Of a DNA stretch of 64,000 nt, positions 9,137 through 17,955 are shown piece by piece; position 1 is the first letter of the stretch, and the number at the start of each line of letters is the position of its first letter. This DNA is from CAZDQL01 sp964507325 (lineage in GTDB: Bacteria > Planctomycetota > UBA1135 > GCA-002686595): NCBI GenBank assembly GCA_964507325.1, contig CAZDQL010000023.1, positions 10,156 through 74,155 on the forward strand, given 5' to 3'. Below the pieces are notes generated by a model. It ran no database searches and was not told the DNA's origin. It saw only the letters and a list, made by a program, of their open reading frames with translations. A program made the position numbers and the translations under genes.

Positions 9137-9198
9137 GCCGGCCCTCGGGCCGGCGGGTGAAGCCGACGCCCCTCTCGCGGCCGCGGGGGGGGCGTCGG
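9137..9198. terminator. Tandem hairpins between convergent sat and the peptidase gene
   Basis: Two GC-rich hairpins lie just after sat. The first has 7-bp arms gccggcc (9137-9143) and ggccggc (9148-9154) around CTCG. The second has perfect 10-bp arms ccgacgcccc (9163-9172) and ggggcgtcgg (9189-9198) and is followed by TTGTGTG, a weak U-rich tract. Because the genes on both sides converge here, the pair could stop transcription from both directions. Confidence 0.65.
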
Positions 9199-9214
9199 TT
9201 GTGTGAGGGGTTGG

Positions 9215-12200
9215 CTACCGCGCCACCACCTGCACCTCGAGCTCGACCTCCTCTCCAGCGCGCTCCACCACCGTCGCCACCCGCTGACCCGGCTCCAGGG
9301 TCTTCAGGAACTCGGAGAAGGCGCGCAGGTCAGCGATCACCTGGCCGTCGAGACGCAGGAGGACGTCGCCCGCCGTGAGGCCCGCGCGCGCCGCGGGGGA
9401 GTTCTCGACCACCGACGAGACGCGCACTCCGGGACCCTGGAAGGCGAAGTCGGGGACGGTGCCGAAGCTGACGCGCCGACCCCCGGCGCGGGGTTGGGGC
9501 GCCGTCGCGGCAGCCCCTTCGATCGTCACCGTCAGGGGCTCCTCCCGCTCCAGGAGGTAGCTCAGCGCCTCCTTCACGAAGGTCGCCACCTTGACGAGAC
9601 CCGCCACGTCGACCTTCTCCACGCTGTCCCCGGGGCGGTGGTAGTCCCCGTGGGCGCCGGTGAAGACCTGCACGCCGGGGATGCCGCGTTCGATGAAGCT
9701 CCACTGGTCGGAGCCCTCGGCGCCACCGGGGACGTTCTTGCTCTGGATGCCGGTGACGAAGCCACAGCCGCGGAAGATGTGCTGCCACTCGCTGGCGGTG
9801 CCGGTGCCGTGGATCGCCAGGGGCTGGTCGCGGAGGCGACCCACGGTGTCCAGGTTGACCACCCCGCGGATCCCGGCGGCGGGCAAGCTCGGGTGCTCGA
9901 CGTAGTGGCGCGAGCCGTGGCGACCGCACTCCTCGGCGGAGAAGGCGACCACCACGAGACTGCGGGAGCGCGCCCCCTCGGCGGCCAGGTTGCGCGCCAG
10001 CTCGAGCAGCACCGCCACGCCGCTGGCGTTGTCGTCGGCACCGGGGTGGATGCGACCCTCGTCACCGGCGTGGGCGTCGGGCCAGCCGCGGCCGAGGTGG
10101 TCGTAGTGGGCGCCGAGGACCACCGACTGGTCGGCCCAGTCGGCGCGCGTGCCGCGCAGGATGCCGACCACGTTGCGCGCCTCGACCGGCTCGCCGTCGG
10201 GGCCCTCGGCCACGACGAAGCTCTGGAACCAGCCGCCCTCGTCGCCGCCGGGCTCCAGGCCCGCCGCCTCCAAGGCGCGGGCGATCCGCTCGGCGCACTG
10301 GTCGAGCTCGGGGGTGCCGAGTCCCCTACCGGCGCGCTCGTCGGCGGCCAGCCAGGCCACCTCCTCCAGCAGCGCGCGGCTGGAGAAGACCGGCGGCAGC
10401 TCCGCCAGGGCAGCGCGCTGGGGCGGCGCCAGGGGAGGCAGCGCCTCGGCCGCACCGGGGCGCAGGTCGACGTGCAGGGGGGAGCCCTCGGCCGTCCACT
10501 GCCCCTTGACCACGTTGGTCGGCTCCTCTCCCTCGAAGGCGAGGTAGGAGTACTTGCCGTAGTGCGGGAGCTTGCGCGCCATGCCGGGGAAGGCCGCCAC
10601 CGGCTCGACCACCAGGTGGCCGATCGCGAGCTCCACGTTCTCGGGGTGGCGCCGGATGACCACCGTCGAGCGGCCCTCCCCGGCCACTCCCGCCTCGCGG
10701 GCGGCGTCGGCGAAGCCCGCCGCGTAGCGGTTTTCGCGGCCGAGGATCCAGACCGGGCGATCGGCGGGCAGGGCCTGCAGGTCCCCGTCGCCCACGCACT
10801 CGAGGGCGTGCTGGTCGCTCTGCCAGGCGTCCATCAGCTCCCGGTAGAGCGTCAACTCCGCCTCCTCCGCCGTCGTCGTGGGCAGCACCGCCAGGACCGA
10901 CGGCTCGCCAAAGATCTGGCCGATCGAGGCCGGGGTCTCGCGCGGATCCAGGAGTCGGAAGAGGTCGAAGCGCGGGTCCACCGCGACCGTCAGCGGGCGT
11001 GAGGCGAGCTCCAGCCGGAAGGAGTGCTCCCGCTCCTGGAGGGCGATCGAGAAGGTCTCGATCCCCGCCTCGGTGCGCACCTCCACCGGCACGTCCAGGG
11101 CGTAGGGGGCTCCCTCCTGCACCTGACGCAGGAGCCCGGCGACGGCGAAGCCCCCCTCCGCCTCCACTGCTTGCGCGTCCTCCAGCACCAACACCGGCGC
11201 TCCCGCGCGCTCGACCCACTGATCGAAGTAGGCGGCGAGCTCCTCCCCCGCCACCCCTTCCCACGCGCTCTCCAGGTCGTCGAAACCCGCGCGCCGCCCA
11301 CGCTGCGCGCGGTAGAAGTCGACCAGACCCGTCCGGAACGCCTCGTCCCCGAGGCGCAGCCGCAGCATGTGGAAGGTCATCAGGGCCTTGCCGTACCCCA
11401 CCGCCTCGGTGGCGGCGCTGTGGCGGTTCACGAACTCGCGCAGGGGGAAGTCGAGCCCCTCCTGCACGTAGTCGCGGTAGCGCTGCAGCGTGCTGCGCCG
11501 GTACTCGCTGCCCTGTCCGCGCTGCTCCTGGATCAGGTGGTCCGCCATGTAGGCGGTCAGCCCCTCGCACCAGTTGCCGCTCTCGTAGTCGACGAAGACG
11601 GAGTTCCCCCACCAGTTGTGGAGGATCTCGTGGGGGTAGGAGGTGTGCAGGATGAAGGGAAAGCGGATCACCTGCGGGCCGAGCAGGGTGAAGGAGGGCA
11701 TGCCGTAGCCCGTCTCCCAGAAGTTCTCGACCAGGGCGAACTTGCCGTAGGGGTAGGGCCCGATCAGGGTGCGGTACATCTCGAGGTAGCGCGCCGTGGC
11801 GTCGAGGTACTTCTGCGACAGCGCCGGGTCGGGCTCGTGCAGGTAGACCAGGGTCTCGACCGCGCCGGCGGTGTCACGCTCGACGACCAGGGGACCGCCG
11901 ACGAGGTAGACCTGCTCCATCGCCGCCCCCGACTCCCAGCGGGCGCGCCCCTGGGCGTCGCGGGAGGTGCCGCTCCCCTGGCTGATCACGTGCCACCCCT
12001 CGGGGCAGGCGACCTCGACGCTGAAGCGCAGCATGCGCTCGCCGAACTCCGGCACCCAGTCGCTGCCGCCGTCGAGGAAGACCCCCTCCGGACCCACCGT
12101 CCCGCGCGTCTCGCGGAAGCCGCGGGTGTACTCCTCCTTCTGGTCGGAGAGGGGGTCGGCGAGGGGCCCCGAGTAGCAGAGGTGCAGCACGCCGCTCGCG

Positions 12201-12478
12201 GGGGGCTCGGCGACGAGGTAGCGCTTCACCAGGTCGCCCTCCCCACCGGCCTCGGTGACCCTCGGCGCGCAGGAGTCGATCGTCAGGGCGGCGTTCAGGG
12301 TGAACTCGACGCTCCCCTCCGTGAGGGAGGCCGGCAGGCGCACCTCGTCCTGCACGCGAATCTGCCCCTGCTGCGGGTCGAGGGCCACGACGAGGTCGTG
12401 CACGACCTCCTCCTGGGCGGGGGCCAGGGGGGCCAGGAGCAGTACGAGAACCGAGGCCGGGGGCGCGCTGATCTTCAT
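9215..12478 (-). CDS. Secreted M1-M28-PDZ fusion metallopeptidase
   Basis: A 1087-residue exported protein with a signal peptide (MKISAPPASVLVLLLAPLAPAQ). Residues about 25-480 are an M1 gluzincin peptidase with HEILHNWWGN at about 282 and the third ligand Glu in NWCEGLTAY; the spacing is 17 rather than the usual 18 residues. Residues about 690-960 are an M28 peptidase with all metal ligands visible: GAHYDHLG, HPGADDNASG, FSAEECG, NLDTVG and GDYHRPGDS. Residues about 1000-1087 form a PDZ domain. The product should degrade peptides outside the cytoplasm with two zinc aminopeptidase-type sites on one chain. A single gene, convergent with sat. Confidence 0.85.
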   Translation of the reverse strand: MKISAPPASVLVLLLAPLAPAQEEVVHDLVVALDPQQGQIRVQDEVRLPASLTEGSVEFTLNAALTIDSCAPRVTEAGGEGDLVKRYLVAEPPASGVLHLCYSGPLADPLSDQKEEYTRGFRETRGTVGPEGVFLDGGSDWVPEFGERMLRFSVEVACPEGWHVISQGSGTSRDAQGRARWESGAAMEQVYLVGGPLVVERDTAGAVETLVYLHEPDPALSQKYLDATARYLEMYRTLIGPYPYGKFALVENFWETGYGMPSFTLLGPQVIRFPFILHTSYPHEILHNWWGNSVFVDYESGNWCEGLTAYMADHLIQEQRGQGSEYRRSTLQRYRDYVQEGLDFPLREFVNRHSAATEAVGYGKALMTFHMLRLRLGDEAFRTGLVDFYRAQRGRRAGFDDLESAWEGVAGEELAAYFDQWVERAGAPVLVLEDAQAVEAEGGFAVAGLLRQVQEGAPYALDVPVEVRTEAGIETFSIALQEREHSFRLELASRPLTVAVDPRFDLFRLLDPRETPASIGQIFGEPSVLAVLPTTTAEEAELTLYRELMDAWQSDQHALECVGDGDLQALPADRPVWILGRENRYAAGFADAAREAGVAGEGRSTVVIRRHPENVELAIGHLVVEPVAAFPGMARKLPHYGKYSYLAFEGEEPTNVVKGQWTAEGSPLHVDLRPGAAEALPPLAPPQRAALAELPPVFSSRALLEEVAWLAADERAGRGLGTPELDQCAERIARALEAAGLEPGGDEGGWFQSFVVAEGPDGEPVEARNVVGILRGTRADWADQSVVLGAHYDHLGRGWPDAHAGDEGRIHPGADDNASGVAVLLELARNLAAEGARSRSLVVVAFSAEECGRHGSRHYVEHPSLPAAGIRGVVNLDTVGRLRDQPLAIHGTGTASEWQHIFRGCGFVTGIQSKNVPGGAEGSDQWSFIERGIPGVQVFTGAHGDYHRPGDSVEKVDVAGLVKVATFVKEALSYLLEREEPLTVTIEGAAATAPQPRAGGRRVSFGTVPDFAFQGPGVRVSSVVENSPAARAGLTAGDVLLRLDGQVIADLRAFSEFLKTLEPGQRVATVVERAGEEVELEVQVVAR

Positions 12479-12506
12479 GGTGGGCAGAGGATAGCGCCCC
12501 CCACCG

Positions 12507-13061
12507 TCAGCGTCGGAAGAGATCGCGCAGCGCCACGCGGGCCTGGCCGCCGGAGCCGAAGCCTCCCTGGAGCCGCTGCAGGGCGAGCTCGGTGGGTCCG
12601 ATCAGCCAACAGGCGTCCTCGGGGAGCTCCTCCAGGGGCGGGCCCTCGGCGTTCAGCTCGCAGATGGCGAGGTGGCGCTCGATCTCGCCCTCCTCGTCCT
12701 CGTCGAACCAGCAGAGGGGCAGCCCCTGGGTGCGGCAGACGTGGGGGCGGGCGTCGTACACGCGGCAGGCCCCTTGGGGATCGAGGAAGGCGCACTGGCC
12801 GCGAGCAGCGGGGGCCTCCTCCAGGACCTGCGGGCGCTCGCGGCGGATCCGCTCCGCCTCCACCTCGAAGACGGTCAGGTCGTCGCGGCAGCAGTCGGCG
12901 CAGCCGCGGCGGCAGGTCAGCCGCTCCCCGTGGAGGCGCGCGATGCGCGCGGCCTCCCGGTCGATCTCGGCGTGCAGGGCGCGCAGCGCGTCGAGCGCCC
13001 CCGTGGGCTCACTCGTCGTCGTCTTCCTCCTCCTCGGGGGGCAACACCCCTTGCAGTCCAC
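12507..13061 (-). CDS. YkgJ-family cysteine-cluster protein (second copy)
   Basis: A 184-residue YkgJ/UPF0153-type protein with the Cys pattern CRRGCADCCRDDLTVF near residues 50-65, then CAFLDPQGACRVYDARPHVC near 89-108 and CWFDEDEEG. It probably binds Zn or Fe, and its function is unknown. The only start that keeps the N-terminal part is a GTG at 13059-13061, which overlaps the end of the upstream propeller gene by 53 bp, so the two are probably co-translated. It is shorter than the copy at 2309-3142 and lacks the long C-terminal part. The true start is uncertain. Confidence 0.75.
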   Translation of the reverse strand: MDCKGCCPPRRRKTTTSEPTGALDALRALHAEIDREAARIARLHGERLTCRRGCADCCRDDLTVFEVEAERIRRERPQVLEEAPAARGQCAFLDPQGACRVYDARPHVCRTQGLPLCWFDEDEEGEIERHLAICELNAEGPPLEELPEDACWLIGPTELALQRLQGGFGSGGQARVALRDLFRR

Positions 13062-15432
13062 GCACGTCGAGCGCCCACATCCCGCGCCCGTGGGTGGCGA
13101 TCACCAGGAGGCCGTGCTCCGGGTGCACTTCCAGGTCGTGCACGTAGGTCGAGGGCAGCTCCGCCCCCAGCACCTCCCAGGTCACTCCCCGATCGGTGGA
13201 GACGTAGACCCCGACGTCGGTCCCCACGTAGACGAGGTCGGGCCGCACCGGGTCCTCGCGCACCACGTTGACCGGCCCGAAGGGCAGCCCCACGGCCACG
13301 TCGCGCCACGTCTCGCCGCGGTCCTCGGAGCGCCACAGGTAGGCCCCGAAGTCGTCGTTGCGCTTGCCGTTCTGGGCGCACCAGACGCGGTCCTCCTCCC
13401 AGCGGGAGGCGATCACACGCGAGATCCAGCGCTCGGGCGCCAGGTCGAGGCCGATCTCCTGCCAGCTCCCGCCGGAGTCGTCGGTGCGGTGCAGGCGCCC
13501 GTCGTCGGTGCCGGCGTAGAGCAGCCCGAAGCGCAGGGAGGACTCCGAGAGGCTCGTGATCGTCTGGTACGGGATGTCCCCCCGCCGCCGCGGATCGTTC
13601 GTGGTCAGGTCGGGGCTGATCGGCTCGAAGCGCTCTCCGCGGTCGAGGGAGCGGAAGACGCGGTTCATCCCGTGGTAGAGGATGCGCGGGTTGTGGGGTG
13701 AGAGGATGAAGGGCGCCAGCCACTGCCCGCGCAGCTCCTCCTCACCCTCCTCCGCCCGCGGCGCGATCCGGGCCCGATCGCTGGTGTCGAGGTCGGTGCG
13801 GAAGATGCTGCCGTAGAACCCCTCGGCGTAGAGGGTCGCCGGGTCGGTGGGGTCGACGGCGTGGTGGGAGGCCTCCCCTCCGGGGGCGCGCTCCCACTCC
13901 GTCGCCCGCAGGCGCTCGAAGCCGCGGCGCAGATCGATCTCGCGCCGGTAGCAGCCGTGGTCCTGCACCGATCCGTAGACGTGGAAGGGCTCGGCGGAGT
14001 CGAAGGCCAGGTTGTAGAACTGCACCGCCGGCAGGTTCTCCGCGGAGGTCTGCCAGTGCTCTCCCGCATCGTGGGAGATCGCCGTGCCCCCGTCGTTGCC
14101 GTTGATGAGGTAGCGGGGATTCTCGGGGTCGATCCAGAGGGCGTGGTGGTCGCCGTGCATGCCGCGCAGGCTGCGGAAGGTGGCGCCCCCGTCGTTCGAG
14201 ACGTTGAGCCCCAGACCCATGACGTAGATCGTCTCCGGGTCGGTGGGGTCGACCCGTATCTGGCCGAAGACCCAGCCGTAGGTGGAACCCAGCCGCTGCA
14301 TCCTGCGATCGTCGGCGCTGACCTGGCGCCAAGGCTCGTCGCGGCTGTCGGAGCGGTAGATCACCGCGCCGCGGATGGCGCCCTCCCTGAGGCGGCCGTA
14401 GGAGTCGCGCTCCTCCCCCTCCTCCTCTTCCGCACGAACCTCCTCGTAGTGGTCGACGAAGGCGTAGAGCACGTTCGGTTCGGCGTGGCAGAGGTCGATT
14501 CCGATGCGGCCGCGGTGGCGCGGTTCCGGAAGCCCCTCGTTCAGGGGCTGCCAGGTGGTGCCCGCGTCACCCGTCCACCAGATGCCGCTGCCCTTGGTCT
14601 GCTCGTCGTTGCGCGGGTCGTTCCACAGCTTGCGGCGCCGCTCCCAGGTGGCGGCGTAGAGCACCCAGGGGGTCATGGGGTCCATCACCAGGTCGATCGC
14701 GCCGGTGCCCGGGTCGACGAAGAGCACGTGCTCCCACGTCTTCCCGCCGTCGGTGGTGCGGTAGACGCCCCGCTCGTGGCTGTCGGTCCACTCGTGTCCC
14801 GAGGCGGCCACGTAGACGACGTCGGGGTCCGCCGGGTGCACCACGATGCGCGCGATGGTGTGGGTGGCGGCCAGCCCCTTGTGCTCCCAGGTCTCGCCGC
14901 CGTCGGTGGTGAGCCAGACCCCCGCCCCCGCCATCGAGCTGCGGAAGATGTTGGCCTCACCGGTGCCGACCCACAGCCGGTCGGGATCGTTCGGGTCGAG
15001 CCCGAGGGCGCCGATCGAGGTGGTGACCGCCTGATCGAAGATCGGCTCCCAGCTCGTGCCGTCGTTCTCGCTCTTCCAGACGCCGCCAGAGGCGGTGGCG
15101 GCGTAGATGCGGTAGGTCACCCCGCGCGGCGTAGCCACCGCCACGTCGGTCACCCGACCACTGACGTTGGTGGGGCCGAGGAAGCGCCACGCCACGTCGT
15201 CGTGGGGCGTGCGCGCGACCATGCTCTCGTGCTCGCGGAAGGCCGCCAGGCGCTCGGCGGGCTCGGTCACCTCGAGGGAAGCGTGCTCGACCCAGTTCCC
15301 GAGGTGGTCGAGGCGCGCGGAGAGCTCGGCGATGCTGCGCCGCAGCTCTTCCAGTTCTCGCGCGCGATCCTGGGCGACTAGGGGAGCGACGAGCAGGGCC
15401 GAGAGGAGCGCAGTGTGGACGATAGAACGCAC
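13009..15432 (-). CDS. Secreted sortilin/VPS10-like BNR-repeat beta-propeller protein
   Basis: An 807-residue protein with a signal peptide (MRSIVHTALLSALLVAPLVAQ) and then a coiled region, RARELEELRRSIAELSARL. The rest is many Asp-box/BNR units such as SENDGTSWEPIF, TTDGGETWEHKG, RTTDGGKTWEHV, RSEDRGETWRDV and STDRGVTWEVLG. These units build one or two large beta-propellers of the type often labelled glycosyl hydrolase BNR or sortilin-like. No sialidase catalytic set is visible, so an enzyme function is not supported. The C-terminus is acidic (EEEEDDDE). Likely exported. The gene following it overlaps its end. Confidence 0.8.
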   Translation of the reverse strand: MRSIVHTALLSALLVAPLVAQDRARELEELRRSIAELSARLDHLGNWVEHASLEVTEPAERLAAFREHESMVARTPHDDVAWRFLGPTNVSGRVTDVAVATPRGVTYRIYAATASGGVWKSENDGTSWEPIFDQAVTTSIGALGLDPNDPDRLWVGTGEANIFRSSMAGAGVWLTTDGGETWEHKGLAATHTIARIVVHPADPDVVYVAASGHEWTDSHERGVYRTTDGGKTWEHVLFVDPGTGAIDLVMDPMTPWVLYAATWERRRKLWNDPRNDEQTKGSGIWWTGDAGTTWQPLNEGLPEPRHRGRIGIDLCHAEPNVLYAFVDHYEEVRAEEEEGEERDSYGRLREGAIRGAVIYRSDSRDEPWRQVSADDRRMQRLGSTYGWVFGQIRVDPTDPETIYVMGLGLNVSNDGGATFRSLRGMHGDHHALWIDPENPRYLINGNDGGTAISHDAGEHWQTSAENLPAVQFYNLAFDSAEPFHVYGSVQDHGCYRREIDLRRGFERLRATEWERAPGGEASHHAVDPTDPATLYAEGFYGSIFRTDLDTSDRARIAPRAEEGEEELRGQWLAPFILSPHNPRILYHGMNRVFRSLDRGERFEPISPDLTTNDPRRRGDIPYQTITSLSESSLRFGLLYAGTDDGRLHRTDDSGGSWQEIGLDLAPERWISRVIASRWEEDRVWCAQNGKRNDDFGAYLWRSEDRGETWRDVAVGLPFGPVNVVREDPVRPDLVYVGTDVGVYVSTDRGVTWEVLGAELPSTYVHDLEVHPEHGLLVIATHGRGMWALDVRGLQGVLPPEEEEDDDE

Positions 15433-15569
15433 GGTGCCAGTCCAGGGTGAGGGTCAGGGGGCAAGGAGATCCGAAATCATTGTACGGCCCTCTCCCTCTC
15501 ACTCCGGGACGCGGCCGGTCCACAGGACTTCGGCGTATGAGCGCTGTTTCCCCGTCGTCGACTCGGATC

Positions 15570-17066
15570 TTACAAACCGTCCAGCACCGCCCGGATCCAG
15601 GGATCCTCGAGCAGGGCTTCGCGCGTCACGACCTCGGGCAGCTCGGCGGGGGGTAGCTCCACGTCGGGCGCCGTCCCGACGAGCTCATCGATGCTCCCAT
15701 CCGGATTGAGGAGGATGTCGGCCTCCAGGACGATCTCGAGGCCGCTCTCGGGGAGCGGGATCGCGAAGGGGGCCACGTAGGCCGCCGCCGAGCCGTAGGT
15801 CGGCTGCCCCACCAAGCGCGCCGCCCCGATGCGCTTCATCGCGTTCGAGTAGTCGTCCGCCGCTGAGCCGGTTCCACGATCGACGAGCAGGAGCAGCTCG
15901 CCGTCGAAGGGGTAGCTGTTGCCCGGCTCCAGCTCGCGGGTGATCTCGAAGAAGGTCCACTCCTCGGCTGCGAAGGCGGGCGGCGGGGTTGTCTCGACGG
16001 TGCTCACTTCGTAAGCCCGCAGTGAGACCTGGTTGCGCCTGGCGTCGAGGAACTTCTGGTCGTAGTCCTCGAGGAAGCGACGCCGCACCCCCGTCACCTG
16101 CGAATAGGAGACGGGTGCGTCGAGGAACGGCTTGATCAGGTTCTCGTAGAAGTACGGCGTCGTTCCCCCCGGCGTGTGACGCAGGTCGATGATCAGCTTC
16201 GAGAAGGACCCTGCCGACCGCGCCAGGAAGAGGTGCATCGTCTCCCGATCCGGCCCGACGTGCTCGATGCCGAAGCCCTTGATCCGGACGTAGCCCACGT
16301 CCGGTGCGAGCACCACACAGATGCAGTTCCCGCCGGCTGCGTCGATGAACTCCGTCCGGTGGGGATTCGGGCCCGCCTTTGCCTCCACGAACAGCGTCAC
16401 GTCACTCCCGTCGGGTCGGGCAAACGTGACCGTCCAGCCCCGGAACCCCTCCCCCTCGGGAAGGAGCAGCAACCTGCGGTCGAGGTTCGGCGTGGGGCCG
16501 GGTGCCAGCCTGGCCCAGGTGTCGCGCCGGACGTGCTCGAGGAACGCCAGGCTCGTCATCCCGTCCACCTCGACGACGCGCGAGCCACGCGGCACGAACA
16601 CATCCCCCTGCTCGTAGTCGGTCCGCATCAGGTACTCGTCGCCGCTGCGCAACAGGAGGAAGGGTGGGTGGACCAGGCTGCGCTGGTAGAGGAGGTCGTG
16701 CCAGTAGGCCGCCCTGGAGCGCGTCGAACCCCAGGTCCCGTCTCCGCGCGAGAGGGTGAAGTGCCCGCGCTCACCGAGGATGGAGGCGAACGCATAGACG
16801 ATGCGCACGAACTCCAGGTCGCTCGTCGCCTGCTCGGCCAGGTCCGCGTAGCGCGCCACGAACTCGCGGTGGTCGGGGGTGCCGCGCAGCTCCGTGTCGA
16901 GCGCGGCGAAGGGGCTGTACGCGTCGGCCCAGCGAGCCAGGAACTCGATGTCCTCCCGCCTCTCCGCCGGCGTGAGGTGCAGCCTGGCGCAGCGGCGCAC
17001 GAGGAAGAGCAGCCCGCAGGCGAGGGGCAGCCCGAGGAGCACGGAGAGGCGCAGGGATCGACGCAT
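15570..17066 (-). CDS. Exported S41-family (tail-specific/tricorn-like) peptidase
   Basis: A 498-residue protein with an N-terminal membrane or signal segment (SVLLGLPLACGLLFLV). The S41 core is seen in KLIIDLRHTPGGTTPYF, then LLLLVDRGTGSAADDYSNAM with the nucleophile Ser in GSAAD, and RLVGQPTYGSAAAY. The Lys that serves as general base in CtpA-type enzymes is not at the usual place after VG, so a tricorn-type His-based catalysis (possible His in ERGHFTL) is more likely. No PDZ domain is obvious. It stands alone, divergent from serB across 235 bp. The substrate is unknown. Confidence 0.7.
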   Translation of the reverse strand: MRRSLRLSVLLGLPLACGLLFLVRRCARLHLTPAERREDIEFLARWADAYSPFAALDTELRGTPDHREFVARYADLAEQATSDLEFVRIVYAFASILGERGHFTLSRGDGTWGSTRSRAAYWHDLLYQRSLVHPPFLLLRSGDEYLMRTDYEQGDVFVPRGSRVVEVDGMTSLAFLEHVRRDTWARLAPGPTPNLDRRLLLLPEGEGFRGWTVTFARPDGSDVTLFVEAKAGPNPHRTEFIDAAGGNCICVVLAPDVGYVRIKGFGIEHVGPDRETMHLFLARSAGSFSKLIIDLRHTPGGTTPYFYENLIKPFLDAPVSYSQVTGVRRRFLEDYDQKFLDARRNQVSLRAYEVSTVETTPPPAFAAEEWTFFEITRELEPGNSYPFDGELLLLVDRGTGSAADDYSNAMKRIGAARLVGQPTYGSAAAYVAPFAIPLPESGLEIVLEADILLNPDGSIDELVGTAPDVELPPAELPEVVTREALLEDPWIRAVLDGL

Positions 17067-17301
17067 GGCCCCCGCCTACGCACCTCGCGCGGATTGCTTC
17101 ACCCGTCGGTATCGAACCGGACCCGCTGAGGCAGAGGTCGAGCACCATCCCGCGCACGTCGCGCTGCACGGCAGGAACTGCGCGAGGATTTCAGCGCTTG
17201 CTATCATCTCGACGATTATCCCGCAGGCGCGCGCCAAGGGTCCCGAGGAATCGACCTTCCTCGACGGCGAGTGAGTCGGGATCGCGAGGGGGCGCACGGT
17301 C

Positions 17302-17955
17302 ATGGCCACGATCCTCTTCGACTTCGACAGCACACTCATCCGCGTCGAGAGTCTCGATGCCCTCCTGGCCGGCCACCTCACGAGCCCCGAGCAGAGGGAG
17401 GCGCTGGCGCGCATCAACCGCGAGGGGATGGAGGGGGAGCGCTCCTTCGAGAGCTCGCTCCTCGCGCGCCTCGAGCTCGCCCGGCTGACGCGTGAGGAGG
17501 TGACCGCCTTCGGGGAAGGAGCCTGGCGACTCCTGACCGACGGGATGGAGGAGTTGATCGGCGAGCTCCACGCACAGGGGCACTCCCTCTGGATCGTCAG
17601 CGGGGCGCCCCTCGAGCTGCTCCACCCGCTGGCTCTGCGCCTCGGGATCGCGACCGAGCGCGTGCGGGGGATCGAGCTGCGTTGGGACGAGGGAGGCGAG
17701 CTGCTCGGGCTGGCCGAGCGCAATCCCGTCCTCGAGGGGAAGTGGCGCGCCGTCGCAGGGCTCTCTGACGGTTGGGAGCGCCCGCGCATCGGGGTCGGGG
17801 ACGGCATCACCGACTGGGAGCTGCGCGAACGCGGCTGCATCGATACCTTCATCGCCTACAGCGAGCACGCCCGGCGCGAGGTGGTGCTCGAGCGCTGTGA
17901 CCGCAGCGCCGAGTCGGTCGAGGAACTGCGCGCCATCCTGGAGGAGACATGCTGA
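17302..17955 (+). CDS. serB: HAD-family phosphoserine phosphatase
   Basis: The last step of serine synthesis: removal of phosphate from L-phosphoserine in the cytoplasm. The 217-residue protein has HAD motif I FDFDSTL at residues 6-12, motif II Ser in WIVSGAPLE, and motif III GVGDGITDWELRERG. The four-Glu/Arg cap region is short, as in SerB. The ATG has a GAGGGGG box upstream. Its last 7 bp overlap serA, and serC follows, so the neighbourhood supports serine synthesis over other HAD roles. Confidence 0.82.
   Translation: MATILFDFDSTLIRVESLDALLAGHLTSPEQREALARINREGMEGERSFESSLLARLELARLTREEVTAFGEGAWRLLTDGMEELIGELHAQGHSLWIVSGAPLELLHPLALRLGIATERVRGIELRWDEGGELLGLAERNPVLEGKWRAVAGLSDGWERPRIGVGDGITDWELRERGCIDTFIAYSEHARREVVLERCDRSAESVEELRAILEETC

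Noticed and set aside
13009..15432. Sialidase activity for the BNR-repeat protein
   Set aside because: Asp-boxes are present but the catalytic Arg triad, Tyr and Glu set of sialidases is not visible.
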